Positions 15,917 to 24,181 of a stretch of 64,000 nt of DNA are shown piece by piece. The translations under genes were made by a program, and so were the position numbers. This DNA comes from Alkalihalobacillus pseudalcaliphilus (GTDB lineage Bacteria > Bacillota > Bacilli > Bacillales > Bacillaceae_D). Below the pieces are notes generated by a model. The model saw only the letters and a list, made by a program, of their open reading frames with translations, had not been told where the DNA came from and did not search any database. The stretch lies in NCBI RefSeq assembly GCF_028610675.1, contig NZ_JAQQWS010000016.1, positions 9,588-73,587 of the forward strand. The letters run 5' to 3'. Every line of letters begins with the position of its first letter. Position 1 is the stretch's first letter.

Positions 15917-16282
15917 TTATTTCTTCTTGTTAGCTACAGTACGACGAGGACCTTTACGTGTACGAGCATTGTTTTTAGAATTCTGACCACGAACTGGTAA
16001 ACTACGACGGTGGCGGATACCACGATATGAACCAATTTCAATTAGGCGTTTGATGTTTAGAGAAACTTCACGACGAAGGTCTCCCTCAACTGTGTGTGCT
16101 TCTACAGCTTCACGAATGCGACCTAATTCTTCTTCCGTTAAGTCACGAACGCGAGTATTTTCAGATACACCAGCTTGCGCTAGAATTTCTGTTGATTTAG
16201 CTTTTCCAACTCCGTATACATACGTAAGTGCGATGACTACACGTTTGTCACGAGGAATATCAACACCAGCAATACGTGCCAT
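15917..16282 (-). CDS. rpsM: 30S ribosomal protein S13
   Basis: A 121-residue head protein that touches the P-site tRNA and bridges to the large subunit. It opens MARIAGVDIPRDKRVVIAL and ends in the basic tail RGQNSKNNARTRKGPRRTVANKKK. The helix-two-turn-helix block YVYGVGKAKSTEILAQA is complete. It follows rpmJ by 19 bases with a GGAGG site. Gene order infA-rpmJ-rpsM-rpsK-rpoA-rplQ is the standard one. Confidence 0.99.
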   Translation of the reverse strand: MARIAGVDIPRDKRVVIALTYVYGVGKAKSTEILAQAGVSENTRVRDLTEEELGRIREAVEAHTVEGDLRREVSLNIKRLIEIGSYRGIRHRRSLPVRGQNSKNNARTRKGPRRTVANKKK

Positions 16283-16301
16283 TGATTAGCACCTCCTTAT
16301 A

Positions 16302-16415
16302 TTAACCTTGCTTTTGTTTATGTTTCGGATTTTCACAAATAACCATAACCGTCCCTTTACGACGGATGACTTTGCACTTTTCACAAATCGGCTTGACAGA
16401 TGGTCTAACCTTCAT
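16302..16415 (-). CDS. rpmJ: 50S ribosomal protein L36
   Basis: A 37-residue protein, the smallest of the large subunit, read MKVRPSVKPICEKCKVIRRK and onward. It keeps the zinc ligands Cys11, Cys14, Cys27 and His32 (C+ form), so its synthesis depends on zinc. The ATG is preceded by AAGGAGG eight bases upstream. It lies between infA and rpsM as in other Bacilli. Confidence 0.98.
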   Translation of the reverse strand: MKVRPSVKPICEKCKVIRRKGTVMVICENPKHKQKQG

Positions 16416-16514
16416 TATTGTTACCTCCTTATAGTACGGAGTGCATGAAATTTATATTACTTTAAACAGATCGAAATGTAAAACGAACAACACATTCATT
16501 ACGATGAACGTTCT

Positions 16515-16733
16515 TTATTTATAACGATAAGTGATTCGTCCACGAGTTAGGTCATAAGGAGAAAGCTCAACTGTCACCTTGTCACCAGGTAGAATCCGAA
16601 TGAAGTGCATTCTAATTTTTCCTGAAACATGGGCTAATACTTTGTGTCCATTTTCTAACTCTACACGAAACATTGCATTTGGAAGTGGTTCAATTACTGT
16701 ACCTTCAACTTCAATTACATCCTCTTTCGCCAT
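16515..16733 (-). CDS. infA: Translation initiation factor IF-1
   Basis: A 72-residue single S1/OB-fold protein that occupies the A site of the 30S subunit during initiation. It opens MAKEDVIEVEGTVIE and contains the RNA-binding block GHKVLAHVSGKIRMHFIRILPGD. It follows map by 68 bases. In B. subtilis a small KOW-domain gene (ybzG) sits in this gap; here there is no room for it. A GGAAGGAG site precedes the start. Confidence 0.99.
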   Translation of the reverse strand: MAKEDVIEVEGTVIEPLPNAMFRVELENGHKVLAHVSGKIRMHFIRILPGDKVTVELSPYDLTRGRITYRYK

Positions 16734-16801
16734 AGGTATTCACGCTCCTTCCTTCAGTAAATAATTTATATACAGGTTTACAATTCATCGCTTCGAGAAA
16801 A

Positions 16802-17551
16802 TTAATCGGCTTTCGTTAATATCTCAAAACCTGAATCCGTAATCGCAATTGTGTGCTCAAAGTGTGCACAATTCTTCTTGTCAACTGTCTCTACGGTCCA
16901 GTTGTCAGCAAGAGTTCGCACATATCGCGAACCAGCATTCACCATCGGTTCAATCGCTAAAACCATTCCTGGCTTTAAACGAGGCCCTTTTCCAGGTGGA
17001 CCGTAATGAGGAATTTGTGGATCCTCATGTAAGTCTTGCCCAACGCCATGTCCAACATACTCACGCACAATCGAGAAACCAAAAGGTTCAACATACGATT
17101 GAATCGCATGAGATATATCTGATAAACGACCTCCAGGCAAAGCCTGTTCTAGACCTTTAAAAAGGGAAGCTTCCGTGACTTCGAGCAACTTCTTATCATC
17201 ATCACTAATATTCCCTACTGCATACGTCCAAGCTGAATCACCATGATACCCCTTGTAATATGCACCGATGTCAATGCTGATGATGTCGCCATCTTTCAGC
17301 TCGCGATTCCCTGGAATACCATGCACTAATTCTTCATTTACTGAAGCACAGATACTACCTTTGAATCCGTTATAGCCTTTAAAAGAGGGAGATGCATCGT
17401 GTGAACGAATAAACTCCTCCGCTATTTTGTCTAGTTGAATTGTTGTAACACCAGGTTTGATATGTGGTTGTAACGCTTGATGTGTAAGTGCAACAATTTT
17501 CCCAGCTTCACGCATAATCTCGAGCTCGCGCTCTGTTTTACAAATGATCAT
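16802..17551 (-). CDS. map: Methionine aminopeptidase, type I
   Basis: Removes the N-terminal methionine from new proteins after deformylation. The 249-residue enzyme has the five dinuclear-metal ligands: two Asp in SIDIGAYYKGYHGDSAW, His in REYVGHGVG, Glu in LAIEPMVN and Glu in FEHTIAI. Its start overlaps the adk stop by four bases (ATGA), so translation is coupled. Length is as in the B. subtilis enzyme encoded next to adk. Confidence 0.99.
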   Translation of the reverse strand: MIICKTERELEIMREAGKIVALTHQALQPHIKPGVTTIQLDKIAEEFIRSHDASPSFKGYNGFKGSICASVNEELVHGIPGNRELKDGDIISIDIGAYYKGYHGDSAWTYAVGNISDDDKKLLEVTEASLFKGLEQALPGGRLSDISHAIQSYVEPFGFSIVREYVGHGVGQDLHEDPQIPHYGPPGKGPRLKPGMVLAIEPMVNAGSRYVRTLADNWTVETVDKKNCAHFEHTIAITDSGFEILTKAD

Positions 17552-18201
17552 GCATGAATCCCTCTTAATAATTGATCGATATCGTTGAAAACAACATTAA
17601 TATCTTGATTACCATTGATATTTTCAAGGTAACCTTTTTCTGTATAGAAATCAATTAAAGGTTGGGCCTGTTGTTGATTCACTTCAAGACGCTTCTTAAC
17701 CGTTTCTGGTTTGTCATCGTCACGTTGAATTAAGTCACTTCCATCTACATCACATTTTCCTTCTACTTGAGGAGGATTGAAAATCACATGGTATGTTTTC
17801 CCTGATGTAGGTGAAACCCGTCGACCTGTTAATCGCTCTAATAACAGCTGCTCCGGCACATCAACATTTAAAACATAATCAATTTTACGTCCTAGAGATG
17901 ACATAATTTCTTCTAATGCTTCTGCTTGTGCTACTGTACGCGGAAATCCATCAAGTAAGAAACCATCTTTGCAATCATCTTCACTTAGACGTTCGCGTAC
18001 GATTCCGATCGTAACTTCATCAGGTACAAGCTCTCCCGCATCCATAAACGATTTAGCTTTTAGCCCTAACTCTGTCTGGTCTTTCATCGCCGCACGAAAC
18101 ATGTCACCGGTTGAAATGTGAGGAATTTGATATTTTTCTACAATTCTCTCAGCTTGAGTACCCTTACCAGCGCCTGGTAATCCCATTAAAATAAGATTCA
18201 C
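17548..18201 (-). CDS. adk: Adenylate kinase
   Basis: Interconverts ATP plus AMP and two ADP. The 217-residue enzyme has the P-loop GLPGAGKGTQ at residues 7-16, the NMP-binding block STGDMFRAA and the hinge DGFPRT. The LID domain (about 126-163) is of the long form. In B. subtilis it binds zinc through Cys130, Cys133, Cys150 and Asp153. Here residues 130 and 133 are Ser, while Cys150 and Asp153 remain, so the zinc site is probably lost and may be replaced by hydrogen bonds as in the Gram-negative type. The gene lies between secY and map in the spc cluster. Confidence 0.98.
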   Translation of the reverse strand: MNLILMGLPGAGKGTQAERIVEKYQIPHISTGDMFRAAMKDQTELGLKAKSFMDAGELVPDEVTIGIVRERLSEDDCKDGFLLDGFPRTVAQAEALEEIMSSLGRKIDYVLNVDVPEQLLLERLTGRRVSPTSGKTYHVIFNPPQVEGKCDVDGSDLIQRDDDKPETVKKRLEVNQQQAQPLIDFYTEKGYLENINGNQDINVVFNDIDQLLRGIHA

Positions 18202-18274
18202 TTATATCCCTCCATTATCCAAAATAACAACAGTAGAGAGACAGGACGAGAGATCTCTTACCCTGCTCCCCTTA

Positions 18275-19567
18275 TTACTTAATAAAGCCTTTATATGAAC
18301 GCTTAATTAATTGACTCTCAATACGTTTCATCGTGTCTAATGCTACACCAACCACGATTAACAATCCAGTACCACCAACTTGAACAGCTTGTGGTAAATC
18401 TAGGAGTTTCGTGAAAAAGACTGGTAAAGTAGCAACAACCGCTAAGAAGATAGCTCCAACAAACGTTAAGCGATATAAAATGCGCGTTAAGTAAGTTTGT
18501 GTTGATTTTCCTGGACGAATGCCTGGGATATAACCACCTTGTTTTTTAAGGTTTTCAGCCATCTGCTCAGGGTTAACTTGAACAAATGTATAAAAGTACG
18601 TAAACCCAATAATGAGTGCAGCATATACAACCATTCCAATTGGATTCGTATAATCAAAATACGTAATAATCCAATTAGAGACAGGATTGTCATCTCCGAA
18701 GAATCCTGCTACAACTGGTGGAAACATAAATAGCGACATCGCAAAGATAACCGGAATTACCCCTGCTGCATTAACCTTAATTGGTAAATGAGTCGATTGT
18801 CCACCAACTGGACTACGTCCTGCTAAACGCTTCGCATACTGAACAGGAATTTTCCTTAGAGCTTGTTGAACGAAAATTACACCGACTGTAATAGCTAATA
18901 TTGCTAACAATAGAAGTAAAACAGTGACAATGCTTAAGAATAACTGGTCACCAGCATCTTGAATTTGAAGTGCGTAAACTTGGTTTACAGCATTCGGAAT
19001 TCCAGCTGCGATACCAGCAAAGATAATAATAGAAATACCATTACCAACACCGTACGCTGTAATTTGCTCACCTAGCCACATTAAGAAAGCTGTACCAGCT
19101 GTCAAAACGAGTGCAATAAATATATACACCGGAATAGATGGGTTAGGTATTAGTCCAGGGAAAATACTATTAAACCCAATTGACATACCTAACGCTTGAA
19201 TGAATCCTAAAACGATCGTTCCATAACGGGTAAACTGCGTTAGTTTACGACGCCCTGCTTCACCCTGTTTTGCCCACTCTGCAAATTTTGGAACTACATC
19301 CATTTGTAATAACTGCACCACGATGGATGCTGTAATGTATGGCATAATTCCCATTGCAAAAATTGAAAAGTTCCCTAGCGCTCCCCCGCCAAACGTGTTG
19401 AGAAAGCCAAACGCATTAGCTTGATCGACAAATGTAAGTACATCACTATTAGAACCTGGAATAGGAATAAAACTTCCTACCCTAAAAACAATGAGCATCA
19501 GAAGGGTGAATACGACTTTGCGACGAATGTCACCCACTCTAATAATATTGGAGATCGTTTGGAACAT
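18275..19567 (-). CDS. secY: Protein translocase subunit SecY
   Basis: The channel subunit of the Sec translocon, 430 residues with ten predicted membrane helices. Recognisable are the N-terminal TLLMLIVFRVGSFIPIPG helix, the plug/second helix region GALGNFSIFAMGIMPYITASI, the cytoplasmic loop with GRSPVGGQSTHLPIKVN and the SecA-contact loop NPEQMAENLKKQGGYIPGIRPG. It pairs with SecE, encoded near 45.5 kb. The start codon overlaps the rplO stop by one base (TAATG). The gene is intact. Confidence 0.99.
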   Translation of the reverse strand: MFQTISNIIRVGDIRRKVVFTLLMLIVFRVGSFIPIPGSNSDVLTFVDQANAFGFLNTFGGGALGNFSIFAMGIMPYITASIVVQLLQMDVVPKFAEWAKQGEAGRRKLTQFTRYGTIVLGFIQALGMSIGFNSIFPGLIPNPSIPVYIFIALVLTAGTAFLMWLGEQITAYGVGNGISIIIFAGIAAGIPNAVNQVYALQIQDAGDQLFLSIVTVLLLLLAILAITVGVIFVQQALRKIPVQYAKRLAGRSPVGGQSTHLPIKVNAAGVIPVIFAMSLFMFPPVVAGFFGDDNPVSNWIITYFDYTNPIGMVVYAALIIGFTYFYTFVQVNPEQMAENLKKQGGYIPGIRPGKSTQTYLTRILYRLTFVGAIFLAVVATLPVFFTKLLDLPQAVQVGGTGLLIVVGVALDTMKRIESQLIKRSYKGFIK

Positions 19568-20007
19568 TAAATCACCTCTGTTTTTCCGCCTGCAGCTTCA
19601 ATTGCTGCAACAGCTGAGGCCGAGAACTTATTTGCTTTAACAGTTAAGTTCTTTTCGATTTTTCCGTTACCTAAAATCTTAATACCGTATTTAACGTTTT
19701 TCACAGTACCACTCTCGATTAACAACTCAGGTGTAACCTCAGTACCTTCTTCAAAACGATTAAGTGTATCTAAGTTAACAACCGTGAATTCTTTACGAGT
19801 TGGGTTAGTAAAACCACGTTTTGGTAAACGACGGTATAAAGGATTTTGACCACCCTCAAATCCTGGGCGTACACCGCCACCAGAGCGTGAATTTTGACCT
19901 TTATGTCCTCTACCTGCTGTCTTACCGTTTCCAGAACCGATACCGCGACCTACACGATTGCGTACTTTACGTGAACCTTCTGCAGGTTTTAACTCATGAA
20001 GTTTCAT
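19567..20007 (-). CDS. rplO: 50S ribosomal protein L15
   Basis: A 146-residue late-assembly protein. It opens MKLHELKPAEGSRKVRNRVG, followed by the long Gly/Arg-rich extension (GSGNGKTAGRGHKGQNSRSG) that threads into 23S rRNA. The globular part ends AVAAIEAAGGKTEVI. It follows rpmD by 31 bases with a GGAGG site and is coupled to secY through an overlapping stop/start. Confidence 0.99.
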   Translation of the reverse strand: MKLHELKPAEGSRKVRNRVGRGIGSGNGKTAGRGHKGQNSRSGGGVRPGFEGGQNPLYRRLPKRGFTNPTRKEFTVVNLDTLNRFEEGTEVTPELLIESGTVKNVKYGIKILGNGKIEKNLTVKANKFSASAVAAIEAAGGKTEVI

Positions 20008-20038
20008 GTTGACACCTCCTCATATAAAAATGATGATT

Positions 20039-20227
20039 TTATGCTTCGATCTCTTTTACTGTTAAAAGGTGTGAAACCTTATTTACCATACCGCGAATCG
20101 CAGCGTTATCTGCTTGAACAACCGTTTGGTGCATTTTGCGTAACCCAAGAGTGTTCACTGTAACGCGTTGGTCTTCCGGACGACCGATAAGACTACGAGT
20201 GAGGGTAATTTCTAATTTCTTAGCCAT
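20039..20227 (-). CDS. rpmD: 50S ribosomal protein L30
   Basis: A 62-residue protein with the conserved ITLTRSLIGRPEDQRVTV opening and the LGLRKMHQTVVQADNAAIRGM core. It follows rpsE by 13 bases. The short, extension-free form is normal for bacteria. Confidence 0.99.
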   Translation of the reverse strand: MAKKLEITLTRSLIGRPEDQRVTVNTLGLRKMHQTVVQADNAAIRGMVNKVSHLLTVKEIEA

Positions 20228-20240
20228 TTAATATCCCTCC

Positions 20241-20741
20241 TTAACCTAACAGTTCTTCTACTGATTTACCGCGAAGTTTAGCTACTTCTTCTGCACGCTT
20301 TAAGCTTTGTAATCCTTGCATAGTAGCACGTACCATGTTGATAGGATTATTTGAACCTAGAGACTTAGAAAGAATATCGCCAACACCTGCAAGATCTAGT
20401 ACCGCACGTACAGGACCACCTGCAATAACTCCAGTACCTTCAGATGCTGGTTTTAATAATACTCGACCAGCTCCAAAATGTCCTGTCACTAAATGTGGAA
20501 TTGTTGTACCAACAACTGGTACTTCGATGAGGTTTTTCTTCGCATCTTCTACCGCTTTACGGATAGCTTCAGGAACTTCCTGAGCTTTACCCATACCGAA
20601 ACCGACATGACCGTTTTTATCGCCAACAACAACCAATGCAGCAAAGCGGAAACGACGTCCACCTTTAACAACTTTTGCTACACGATTGACTGCTACTACT
20701 TTTTCTTCAAGTTCCAACGTATTAGGGTCAATACGACGCAT
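20241..20741 (-). CDS. rpsE: 30S ribosomal protein S5
   Basis: A 166-residue protein at the back of the 30S subunit near the mRNA entry and decoding fidelity sites. The N-terminal double-stranded RNA-binding-like domain carries NRVAKVVKGGRRFRFAALVV, including the loop where spectinomycin resistance mutations occur (VVKGGRR), which is unaltered. The C-terminal domain contains GAGRVLLKPASEGTGVIAGG. It follows rplR by 21 bases with an AGGAGGG site. Confidence 0.99.
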   Translation of the reverse strand: MRRIDPNTLELEEKVVAVNRVAKVVKGGRRFRFAALVVVGDKNGHVGFGMGKAQEVPEAIRKAVEDAKKNLIEVPVVGTTIPHLVTGHFGAGRVLLKPASEGTGVIAGGPVRAVLDLAGVGDILSKSLGSNNPINMVRATMQGLQSLKRAEEVAKLRGKSVEELLG

Positions 20742-20762
20742 TCGTTTTCCCTCCTTTTACCT

Positions 20763-21125
20763 TTAAAATTCTAGACCAGCTTCACGAGCTGCGTCTGCTA
20801 ATGTTGCTACACGTCCGTGGTATACATAACCGCCACGATCAAAGACAATGACTTTATGTCCATTTTCTACTGCACGTTTTGCTACAAGTGCTCCTACTTG
20901 TTTAGCTGCTTCTGTGTTGCTTCCATTTTCTAAACCTAGCTCTTTATCTAATGAAGATGCAGATGCTAAAGTAACACCATTAACATCATCGATTAATTGA
21001 GCGTAGATGTGTTTAGAAGAACGGAAAACATTTAAGCGCGGACGTTCAGGAGTGCCTGTGATTGCGCGACGAACATGAGCGTGTCTTTTCTTACGTGCCG
21101 TATTTTTATTAGGCTTCGTAATCAT
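20763..21125 (-). CDS. rplR: 50S ribosomal protein L18
   Basis: A 120-residue protein that binds 5S rRNA with L5. It has a basic N-terminus (KPNKNTARKKRHAHVRR), the block RPRLNVFRSSKHIYAQLIDD and the C-terminal FDRGGYVYHGRVATLADAAREAGL. It lies 30 bases after rplF. Full length for Bacillus. Confidence 0.99.
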   Translation of the reverse strand: MITKPNKNTARKKRHAHVRRAITGTPERPRLNVFRSSKHIYAQLIDDVNGVTLASASSLDKELGLENGSNTEAAKQVGALVAKRAVENGHKVIVFDRGGYVYHGRVATLADAAREAGLEF

Positions 21126-21155
21126 TGAACGTCAGTCCTTTCCGTAATTTAATGA

Positions 21156-21692
21156 TTATTTACCAGTTTTACCTTCTTTACGACGGATGTACTCGCCTTC
21201 GTAGCGAATACCTTTTCCTTTGTAAGGCTCAGGTAGACGTACAGAACGAATATTTGAAGCAACTGCTCCTACACGTTCTTTATCAATTCCTTTAACAACA
21301 ACTTTTGTGTTAGCAGGAACGTCAATTTCAATTCCTTCTTCTGGAACGATTTCAACAGGGTGAGAGTAACCTACATTAAGTACAAGTTTTTGACCTGATT
21401 TAGAAGCACGGTAACCGACACCGACTAATTCTAAATTGCGTTCAAAACCTTTTGTTACACCTTCAACCATATTTCCAATCAAACTAGCAGTTGTTCCGTG
21501 AAGAGCACGGTGCTCTTTCTTATCAGATGGACGTTCAACTGTAATTTGGTTTTCTTCAACATTAATTTTCATGTCTGGATGAAATTCGCGTGTTAACTCA
21601 CCTTTAGGACCTTTCACTGAGAAAGTAGTCCCTTCAAGTGTAACCGTAACACCACTTGGAACTTCAACAGGCTTCTTACCAATACGAGACAT
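21156..21692 (-). CDS. rplF: 50S ribosomal protein L6
   Basis: A 178-residue two-domain protein near the factor-binding site. It starts MSRIGKKPVEVPSGVTV and contains the C-terminal rRNA-binding block RLPEPYKGKGIRYEGEYIRR. The open frame extends three codons further to a GTG at 21701, but that GTG is part of the GGAGGTG ribosome site. The ATG at 21692, seven bases after the site, is therefore the start. Gene order rpsH-rplF-rplR is standard. Confidence 0.98.
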   Translation of the reverse strand: MSRIGKKPVEVPSGVTVTLEGTTFSVKGPKGELTREFHPDMKINVEENQITVERPSDKKEHRALHGTTASLIGNMVEGVTKGFERNLELVGVGYRASKSGQKLVLNVGYSHPVEIVPEEGIEIDVPANTKVVVKGIDKERVGAVASNIRSVRLPEPYKGKGIRYEGEYIRRKEGKTGK

Positions 21693-21721
21693 TCGATACA
21701 CCTCCGTTCAATTAAAGAATC

Positions 21722-22120
21722 TTACCAAACGTACGCTAATACTTCGCCACCAATTTGTTGAGAACGAGCTTCTTTATCAGTTAAAACTCCGTTAGAAGTT
21801 GAAACGATAGCAATTCCAAGTCCGCCTAACACACGTGGAAGTTCACCAGCTTTCGCATATACGCGAAGACCAGGCTTACTGATACGTTTTAATCCAGTAA
21901 TAACACGTTCGTTTGTAGGGCCGTATTTTAGGAAGATACGGATAACTCCTTGTTTATTATCTTCAACATACTCATAATCGCGAATAAAACCTTCACGCTT
22001 TAAGATTTCAGCAATTTCCTTCTTCACCTTTGAAGCAGGCAATTCTAATTTCTCGTGACGAACAGTGTTCGCATTACGAATACGAGTCAACATATCTGCA
22101 ATTGGATCTGTCATGACCAT
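21722..22120 (-). CDS. rpsH: 30S ribosomal protein S8
   Basis: A 132-residue central-domain assembly protein that binds helix 21 of 16S rRNA. It opens MVMTDPIADMLTRIRNA and ends VLTDKEARSQQIGGEVLAYVW. The conserved GLGIAIVSTSNGV block is present. In other bacteria S8 represses the spc operon. An AAGGAGG site precedes the start, which agrees with the MVM start used in B. subtilis. Confidence 0.99.
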   Translation of the reverse strand: MVMTDPIADMLTRIRNANTVRHEKLELPASKVKKEIAEILKREGFIRDYEYVEDNKQGVIRIFLKYGPTNERVITGLKRISKPGLRVYAKAGELPRVLGGLGIAIVSTSNGVLTDKEARSQQIGGEVLAYVW

Positions 22121-22149
22121 TTGTATATACCTCCTTCCCGTTCTTGAGC

Positions 22150-22335
22150 TTACCAGCTAGCTTTCTTCACGCCAGGAATTTGCCCTTTGTAAGCAAGTTC
22201 TCTGAAGCAAATCCGGCAAAGTTTAAACTTACGAATAACTGAATGAGGACGACCGCAGCGTTCGCAACGTGTATACTCTTGTACTTTATACTTTTGTGTG
22301 CGTTTTTGCTTAGCAATCATTGATTTCTTTGCCAA
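22150..22335 (-). CDS. rpsN: 30S ribosomal protein S14, zinc-binding type Z
   Basis: A 61-residue S14 of the short, zinc-containing kind (also called rpsZ). Ligands are Cys24, Cys27, Cys40 and Cys43 in TRCERCGRP and KLCRICFRE. In Bacillus this copy is used under zinc sufficiency while a longer zinc-free paralogue is made under zinc starvation. It sits between rplE and rpsH. All four cysteines are intact. Confidence 0.99.
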   Translation of the reverse strand: MAKKSMIAKQKRTQKYKVQEYTRCERCGRPHSVIRKFKLCRICFRELAYKGQIPGVKKASW

Positions 22336-22365
22336 TGTTTTCCCTCCTCTTAATTAGGACACCTA

Positions 22366-22905
22366 TTATTTTTGGAAAGGCATTCCCATAGATGTTAATA
22401 ATTCACGAGCTTCTTCATCCGTGTTAGCTGTTGTTACGATAACAACATCCATACCGCGTACTTTATCAACTTTATCGTAGTCGATTTCAGGGAAAATTAA
22501 TTGCTCTTTCACACCAAGAGTATAGTTTCCACGACCATCAAAAGCTTTCTTAGAGATACCGCGGAAGTCACGTACACGTGGTAATGAAACAGTAACTAAC
22601 TTATCTAAGAATTCATACATGCGCTCACCACGAAGTGTTACCTTCGCACCGATTGGCATACCTTCACGAAGCTTGAAACCAGCGATTGATTTCTTCGCCT
22701 TTGTTACAAGTGGTTTTTGACCAGTAATTTGTCCTAACTCTTCAACCGCTTTATCTAAAGCTTTTGCGTTAGAAACAGCATCACCGATACCCATGTTAAC
22801 AACGATTTTCTCAATTTTTGGCACAGCCATAACTGAACTATAATTGAACTTCTCTACAAGAGAAGGAACGATTTCATTTGTGTACTTTTCCTTTAAACGA
22901 TTCAC
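22366..22905 (-). CDS. rplE: 50S ribosomal protein L5
   Basis: A 179-residue protein binding 5S rRNA and contacting the P-site tRNA and S13. It opens MNRLKEKYTNEIVPSLVEKF and has VPKIEKIVVNMGIGDA, the ITGQKPLVTKAKKSIAGFKLR block, and EARELLTSMGMPFQK at the end. It follows rplX by 28 bases. An AAAGGAGG site precedes the ATG. Confidence 0.99.
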   Translation of the reverse strand: MNRLKEKYTNEIVPSLVEKFNYSSVMAVPKIEKIVVNMGIGDAVSNAKALDKAVEELGQITGQKPLVTKAKKSIAGFKLREGMPIGAKVTLRGERMYEFLDKLVTVSLPRVRDFRGISKKAFDGRGNYTLGVKEQLIFPEIDYDKVDKVRGMDVVIVTTANTDEEARELLTSMGMPFQK

Positions 22906-22933
22906 AGGATTAACCTCCTTTCAAACCTGATTA

Positions 22934-23254
22934 CTATTTGTCTAATGCTTCGCCAGACTTTTTAGCAATACGTACTTTTTTACCATCTTCTACTTTATAA
23001 CCTACACGAGTAGGCTCACCTGACTTAGGATCAATTGGCATTACGTTAGAAACATGAATGGCTGCTTCTTGATTTAAGATTCCACCTTGTGGATTATCTT
23101 GAGATGGCTTAGCGTGTTTTTTCACTAAGTTAACACCTTCAACAAGTACACGTTCCTTTTTCGGGAAAGCTTCTAAAATAACGCCTTGTTTACCTTTGTC
23201 TTTACCGGAGATCACTTTTACAGTGTCACCTTTTTTGACATGCATCTTTGCCAT
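22934..23254 (-). CDS. rplX: 50S ribosomal protein L24
   Basis: A 106-residue assembly-initiator protein with an N-terminal KOW fold (KKGDTVKVISGKDKGKQGVIL). The ribosome site GGAGG lies seven bases before MAKMHVKK, so I keep this start, three residues longer than the B. subtilis protein, which begins at the second Met. The C-terminus KKVRIAKKSGEALDK is conserved. It follows rplN. Confidence 0.98.
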   Translation of the reverse strand: MAKMHVKKGDTVKVISGKDKGKQGVILEAFPKKERVLVEGVNLVKKHAKPSQDNPQGGILNQEAAIHVSNVMPIDPKSGEPTRVGYKVEDGKKVRIAKKSGEALDK

Positions 23255-23296
23255 GTTCGCACCTCCTTGACAGGCCTTCTTCTCAATAAAGAGTTA

Positions 23297-23665
23297 TTAA
23301 AGAACTTCCGGAGCAAGAGACACAATCTTCATGAATTGGTTATCACGAAGTTCACGTGCTACAGGTCCAAAAATACGAGTTCCGCGAGGGCTCTTATCAT
23401 CACGGATAATTACAACTGCGTTCTCATCAAACTTGATGTAAGAACCATCATTACGACGAACGCCACTCTTTGAACGAACAATTACAGCTCTTACTACGTC
23501 ACCTTTTTTGACAACGCCACCTGGTGTTGCTTGTTTCACCGAACAAACGATAACATCACCAATATTAGCTGTTTTACGACCAGAACCACCTAAAACTTTG
23601 ATAGCTAGTACTTCACGAGCACCTGAGTTATCAGCAACTTTTAAACGGGATTCTTGTTGAATCAT
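23297..23665 (-). CDS. rplN: 50S ribosomal protein L14
   Basis: A 122-residue highly conserved protein forming an intersubunit bridge. It begins MIQQESRLKVADNSGAREVL and contains GDVIVCSVKQATPGG and GTRIFGPVARELRDNQFMKI. It lies between rpsQ and rplX in the S10-spc cluster. No unusual feature. Confidence 0.99.
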   Translation of the reverse strand: MIQQESRLKVADNSGAREVLAIKVLGGSGRKTANIGDVIVCSVKQATPGGVVKKGDVVRAVIVRSKSGVRRNDGSYIKFDENAVVIIRDDKSPRGTRIFGPVARELRDNQFMKIVSLAPEVL

Positions 23666-23699
23666 ACGGTTTTACCTCCCTTCAACTAAAGAACATCTA

Positions 23700-23960
23700 T
23701 TAAATGATAACTGCTTCTTCAACGATTTCTACTAAACGGAAACGTTTATCTTTTGATAAAGGACGTGTTTCCATAATTTTTACGATATCGCCAACTTTAG
23801 CTTGGTTATCTTCATCATGCGCTTTAAACTTCTTAGAGTATTTTACACGCTTACCGTAAAGGCGGTCTTTTTTATAAGTTTCTACAAGAACAGTAATGGT
23901 TTTATCCATTTTGTCGGAAACTACGCGCCCATTATATACCTTACGTTGGTTGCGGTCCAT
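23700..23960 (-). CDS. rpsQ: 30S ribosomal protein S17
   Basis: An 86-residue OB-fold protein, a primary 16S rRNA binder. It has RKVYNGRVVSDKMDKTITV, KRVKYSKKFKAHDEDN and GDIVKIMETRPLSKDKRFRLVEIVE. AAGGAGG lies ten bases before the ATG. It follows rpmC by 17 bases. Confidence 0.99.
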   Translation of the reverse strand: MDRNQRKVYNGRVVSDKMDKTITVLVETYKKDRLYGKRVKYSKKFKAHDEDNQAKVGDIVKIMETRPLSKDKRFRLVEIVEEAVII

Positions 23961-23977
23961 TGTTTTAAAACCTCCTT

Positions 23978-24181
23978 TTAGCCGTTGTTAATTCCAAGCT
24001 CACGTTCACGCAAAACTGTTTTAGCGCGAGCGATAGCTTTACGAACTTCACGAATGCGGGCCGGATTATCTAATTGACCAGTCGCTAGTTGAAAGCGAAG
24101 GTTGAATAATTCTTCTTTAAGTGATTTCGTTTTTTGCTCAATTTCAGCAGTGGTTAAGTTACGAATATCATTAGCTTTCAT
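23978..24181 (-). CDS. rpmC: 50S ribosomal protein L29
   Basis: A 67-residue two-helix protein near the tunnel exit where it helps form the docking site for nascent-chain factors. It starts MKANDIRNLTTAEIEQKTKSL and includes LFNLRFQLATGQLDNPARIR. A longer frame runs upstream to a GTG at 24205 inside rplP, but homologues start at the ATG at 24181, which follows GGTGGTG. It overlaps the end of rplP by 11 bases. Confidence 0.98.
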   Translation of the reverse strand: MKANDIRNLTTAEIEQKTKSLKEELFNLRFQLATGQLDNPARIREVRKAIARAKTVLRERELGINNG

